This document shows, in pieces, positions 24,438 to 25,468 of a DNA stretch of 25,468 nucleotides. The position numbers and the translations under genes were made by a program. The first letter of the stretch is position 1, and every line of letters begins with the position of its first letter. The stretch covers positions 1-25,468 of the forward strand of contig JAFQKO010000152.1 of the NCBI GenBank assembly GCA_017396865.1, written 5' to 3'. This DNA is from Clostridia bacterium. Its GTDB lineage: Bacteria > Bacillota_A > Clostridia > Oscillospirales > QAKW01. A model generated the notes under the pieces. It saw nothing but the letters and a program-made list of their open reading frames with translations. It did no database searches and was not told the origin of the DNA.

Positions 24438-24466
24438 ATTATAAACTTATATTAAAATATTGTCAA
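24438..24466 (-). promoter_or_regulatory. Near-perfect promoter of the seven-gene operon
   Basis: On the minus strand, TTGACA (24466-24461), a 17-base spacer and TATAAT (24443-24438). This is a full sigma-A consensus in very AT-rich DNA, reading toward the MBL gene. Confidence 0.9.
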
Positions 24467-24474
24467 TTAAATTC

Positions 24475-24504
24475 TTGACAGTTTCTTAATATTCATGCTA
24501 AAAT
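24475..24504 (+). promoter_or_regulatory. Upstream promoter of rpsO
   Basis: TTGACA at 24475-24480, an 18-base spacer and TAAAAT at 24499-24504 preceded by TGC (extended -10). It is back to back with the divergent operon promoter; the two -35 boxes are only eight bases apart. Confidence 0.65.
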
Positions 24505-24545
24505 AAGGCTGCGGCAACAATCGAAAAGAAAAAATAAAAAAAGTA

Positions 24546-24574
24546 TTTACTTTTCGGAAAAGTTGTTGTATAAT
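24546..24574 (+). promoter_or_regulatory. Proximal promoter of rpsO
   Basis: TTTACT at 24546-24551, a 17-base spacer and perfect TATAAT at 24569-24574. It would give a leader of roughly 90 bases. Confidence 0.7.
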
Positions 24575-24581
24575 ACTAAAT

Positions 24582-24660
24582 CGTCAGTGTAACCGAACTT
24601 GGGTATCCGCTTTCACCGAGCGATGCCTCGGTCCGGCCGGACAAATCTGAAAGAAAGGTG
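24582..24660 (+). promoter_or_regulatory. Structured rpsO leader, possible S15 autoregulatory site
   Basis: Within the leader, ACCGAG (24615-24620) pairs with CTCGGT (24627-24632) around a 6-base loop. TCCG (24606-24609) can close it with CGGA (24638-24641). A competing 12-base palindrome GTCCGGCCGGAC (24631-24642) shares bases with that hairpin. It ends just before the ribosome site AAAGGTG. S15 is known to repress its own mRNA through leader structures in several bacterial groups. Whether this is one of them is inference. Confidence 0.4.
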
Positions 24661-24669
24661 AGAAAAGAA

Positions 24670-24936
24670 ATGCTGAAGAAGGACATTAAGAATTCCGTTA
24701 TCGAGGCTAACAAGCTGCATGAGAAGGATACCGGTTCTCCGGAAGTCCAGATCGCAATCCTGACTGCTCGGATCAATGAGCTTACCGAGCATCTGAAGGC
24801 GAACCCGAATGATCATCATTCCCGCCGCGGTCTGCTTAAGATGGTAGGTAACAGACGTAATCTGCTCAACTACCTGATTAAGGTCGATATCAATCGCTAC
24901 CGTGCGATCATCGAAAAGCTCAACATCAGAAAGTAA
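24670..24936 (+). CDS. rpsO: 30S ribosomal protein S15
   Basis: The 88-residue protein is clearly S15: [43 protein letters not shown] and a C-terminal RYRAIIEKL. It binds 16S rRNA early in small-subunit assembly. The ATG at 24670 gives the standard length and lies ten bases after AAAGGTGA. An in-frame GTG at 24658 overlaps that site and is rejected. pnp follows in the same direction, the classic rpsO-pnp order. Confidence 0.97.
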   Translation: MLKKDIKNSVIEANKLHEKDTGSPEVQIAILTARINELTEHLKANPNDHHSRRGLLKMVGNRRNLLNYLIKVDINRYRAIIEKLNIRK

Positions 24937-24948
24937 TTTTAAAAAAGC

Positions 24949-24995
24949 AGGCGGAAAAAGGAAGCGCGCTCGTTTCCTTTTTCTGCCTCTTTCCC
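24949..24995 (+). terminator. Imperfect terminator or processing hairpin after rpsO
   Basis: An 18-bp stem (24949-24966 with 24971-24988) contains two G-U pairs, has a 4-base loop and is followed by the weak tail CTTTCCC. Read-through to pnp is likely. Confidence 0.6.
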
Positions 24996-25087
24996 ATTTT
25001 GGGAGTTGCATTTTTAGCAGTTAATGAAGCGATTTTGCTTTGAAAAACCGTTTCATTAAGTGCTAAATCGCTCCTTTCCGAAATGGG
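24993..25087 (+). promoter_or_regulatory. Large stem-loop in the pnp leader
   Basis: Bases 25013-25031 pair with 25049-25067 (TTTAGCA/TGCTAAA, then TTAATGAA/TTCATTAA, one mismatch and one wobble) around a 17-base loop. GGAG (25002-25005) can pair with CTCC (25071-25074), and CCCATTT (24993-24999) with AAATGGG (25081-25087), closing nearly the whole leader into one long arm. E. coli pnp is controlled through such a hairpin, cut by RNase III and then handled by PNPase. A similar role here is inference. No clear separate promoter is visible. Confidence 0.55.
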
Positions 25088-25116
25088 TCATTATTCAAAG
25101 AAAAGGAGTAACAAAA

Positions 25117-25468
25117 ATGTACGAAAACCACAAGATTTTCAAAACCGAGTTTGCCGGCCGCGAGCTGATCGTTGAGACCGGTAAGTTTGCCCAGCTGGCC
25201 AACGGCAGCGCGCTGGTGCGCTACGGCGAGACCGTTGTTCTGGCCACCGCCACCGCTTCCGCCAAGCCCCGCGACGGCATCGATTTCTTCCCCCTCTCCG
25301 TTGATTTTGAGGAGAGAATGTATGCAGCCGGTAAGATCCCCGGCGGCTTTTTGAAGAGAGAGGGTCGCCCCTCCGAGAAGGCCATTTTGAGCAGCCGCGT
25401 CATCGACCGCTCCATCCGTCCCCTCTTCCCCAAGGATATGCGCAACGACGTCAACGTCAACCTGACCA
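25117..25468 (+). CDS. pnp: Polyribonucleotide nucleotidyltransferase (PNPase), 5' part
   Basis: The first 117 residues are present and the gene runs off the window; full-length PNPase is about 700. AAGGAG lies nine bases before the ATG. The first RNase PH-like domain is evident: [65 protein letters not shown] and [10 protein letters not shown]. The enzyme degrades RNA 3' to 5' with phosphate and takes part in mRNA turnover. The basic FxKREGRPS segment is part of its RNA and phosphate site. Confidence 0.97.
   Translation, partial: MYENHKIFKTEFAGRELIVETGKFAQLANGSALVRYGETVVLATATASAKPRDGIDFFPLSVDFEERMYAAGKIPGGFLKREGRPSEKAILSSRVIDRSIRPLFPKDMRNDVNVNLT

Overview
The window looks like chromosomal DNA of an anaerobic Gram-positive bacterium of the class Clostridia, probably a gut Oscillospirales-type organism. 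This is inferred from S-layer-homology (SLH) domains, strong AGGAGG-type ribosome sites, sigma-A promoters, meso-diaminopimelate dehydrogenase, a DegV protein, a MazF/EndoA-type toxin, a Na+-decarboxylase beta subunit and a TnpV remnant. No species can be named from the sequence alone. There are no rRNA or tRNA genes and no CRISPR array. No gene-free stretch exceeds 300 bases.

Layout: (1) 1-470 is the worn edge of a mobile element: a truncated tnpV and a perfect 21-bp tandem duplication. (2) 474-2400 (+) holds a secreted SLH/endonuclease-exonuclease-phosphatase protein and a tiny four-cysteine lipoprotein, each with its own consensus promoter. (3) 2418-6943 (+) is a two-gene operon: an alanine/glycine:cation symporter broken by a one-base shift in a T6 run, then a 997-residue protein joining a complete MFS carrier to a complete GH2 glycosidase. 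(4) 6936-9889 (+) is trkA-trkH for potassium uptake. (5) 9893-11421 (-) is a self-contained unit: promoter, a riboswitch of the yybP-ykoY (Mn2+) type with a terminator switch, a Na+-decarboxylase beta-type subunit and a small one-helix protein. No carboxyltransferase or biotin carrier is encoded. (6) 11429-13603 (-) is a GT4 glycosyltransferase directly abutting ddh. (7) 13604-16694 (-) holds degV, a MazF-type toxin with no visible antitoxin, a HAD hydrolase overlapping a LUD protein, and rpmE. (8) 16703-24466 (-) is a tight seven-gene operon from one near-perfect promoter: MBL-fold hydrolase, repeat lipoprotein, response regulator, histidine kinase, PAP2 phosphatase and two membrane-anchored RCC1-repeat proteins. 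(9) 24475-25468 (+) is rpsO with a structured leader and the 5' end of pnp behind a large leader hairpin.

The main leads are the metal-riboswitch-controlled OadB-type/small-protein pair, the transporter-glycosidase fusion, and the two-component/PAP2/RCC1 operon, which looks like an envelope-sensing module of unknown function. Several neighbouring units handle monovalent cations (AGCS symporter, Trk system, OadB-type subunit), but they are separate transcription units and any functional link is inference.
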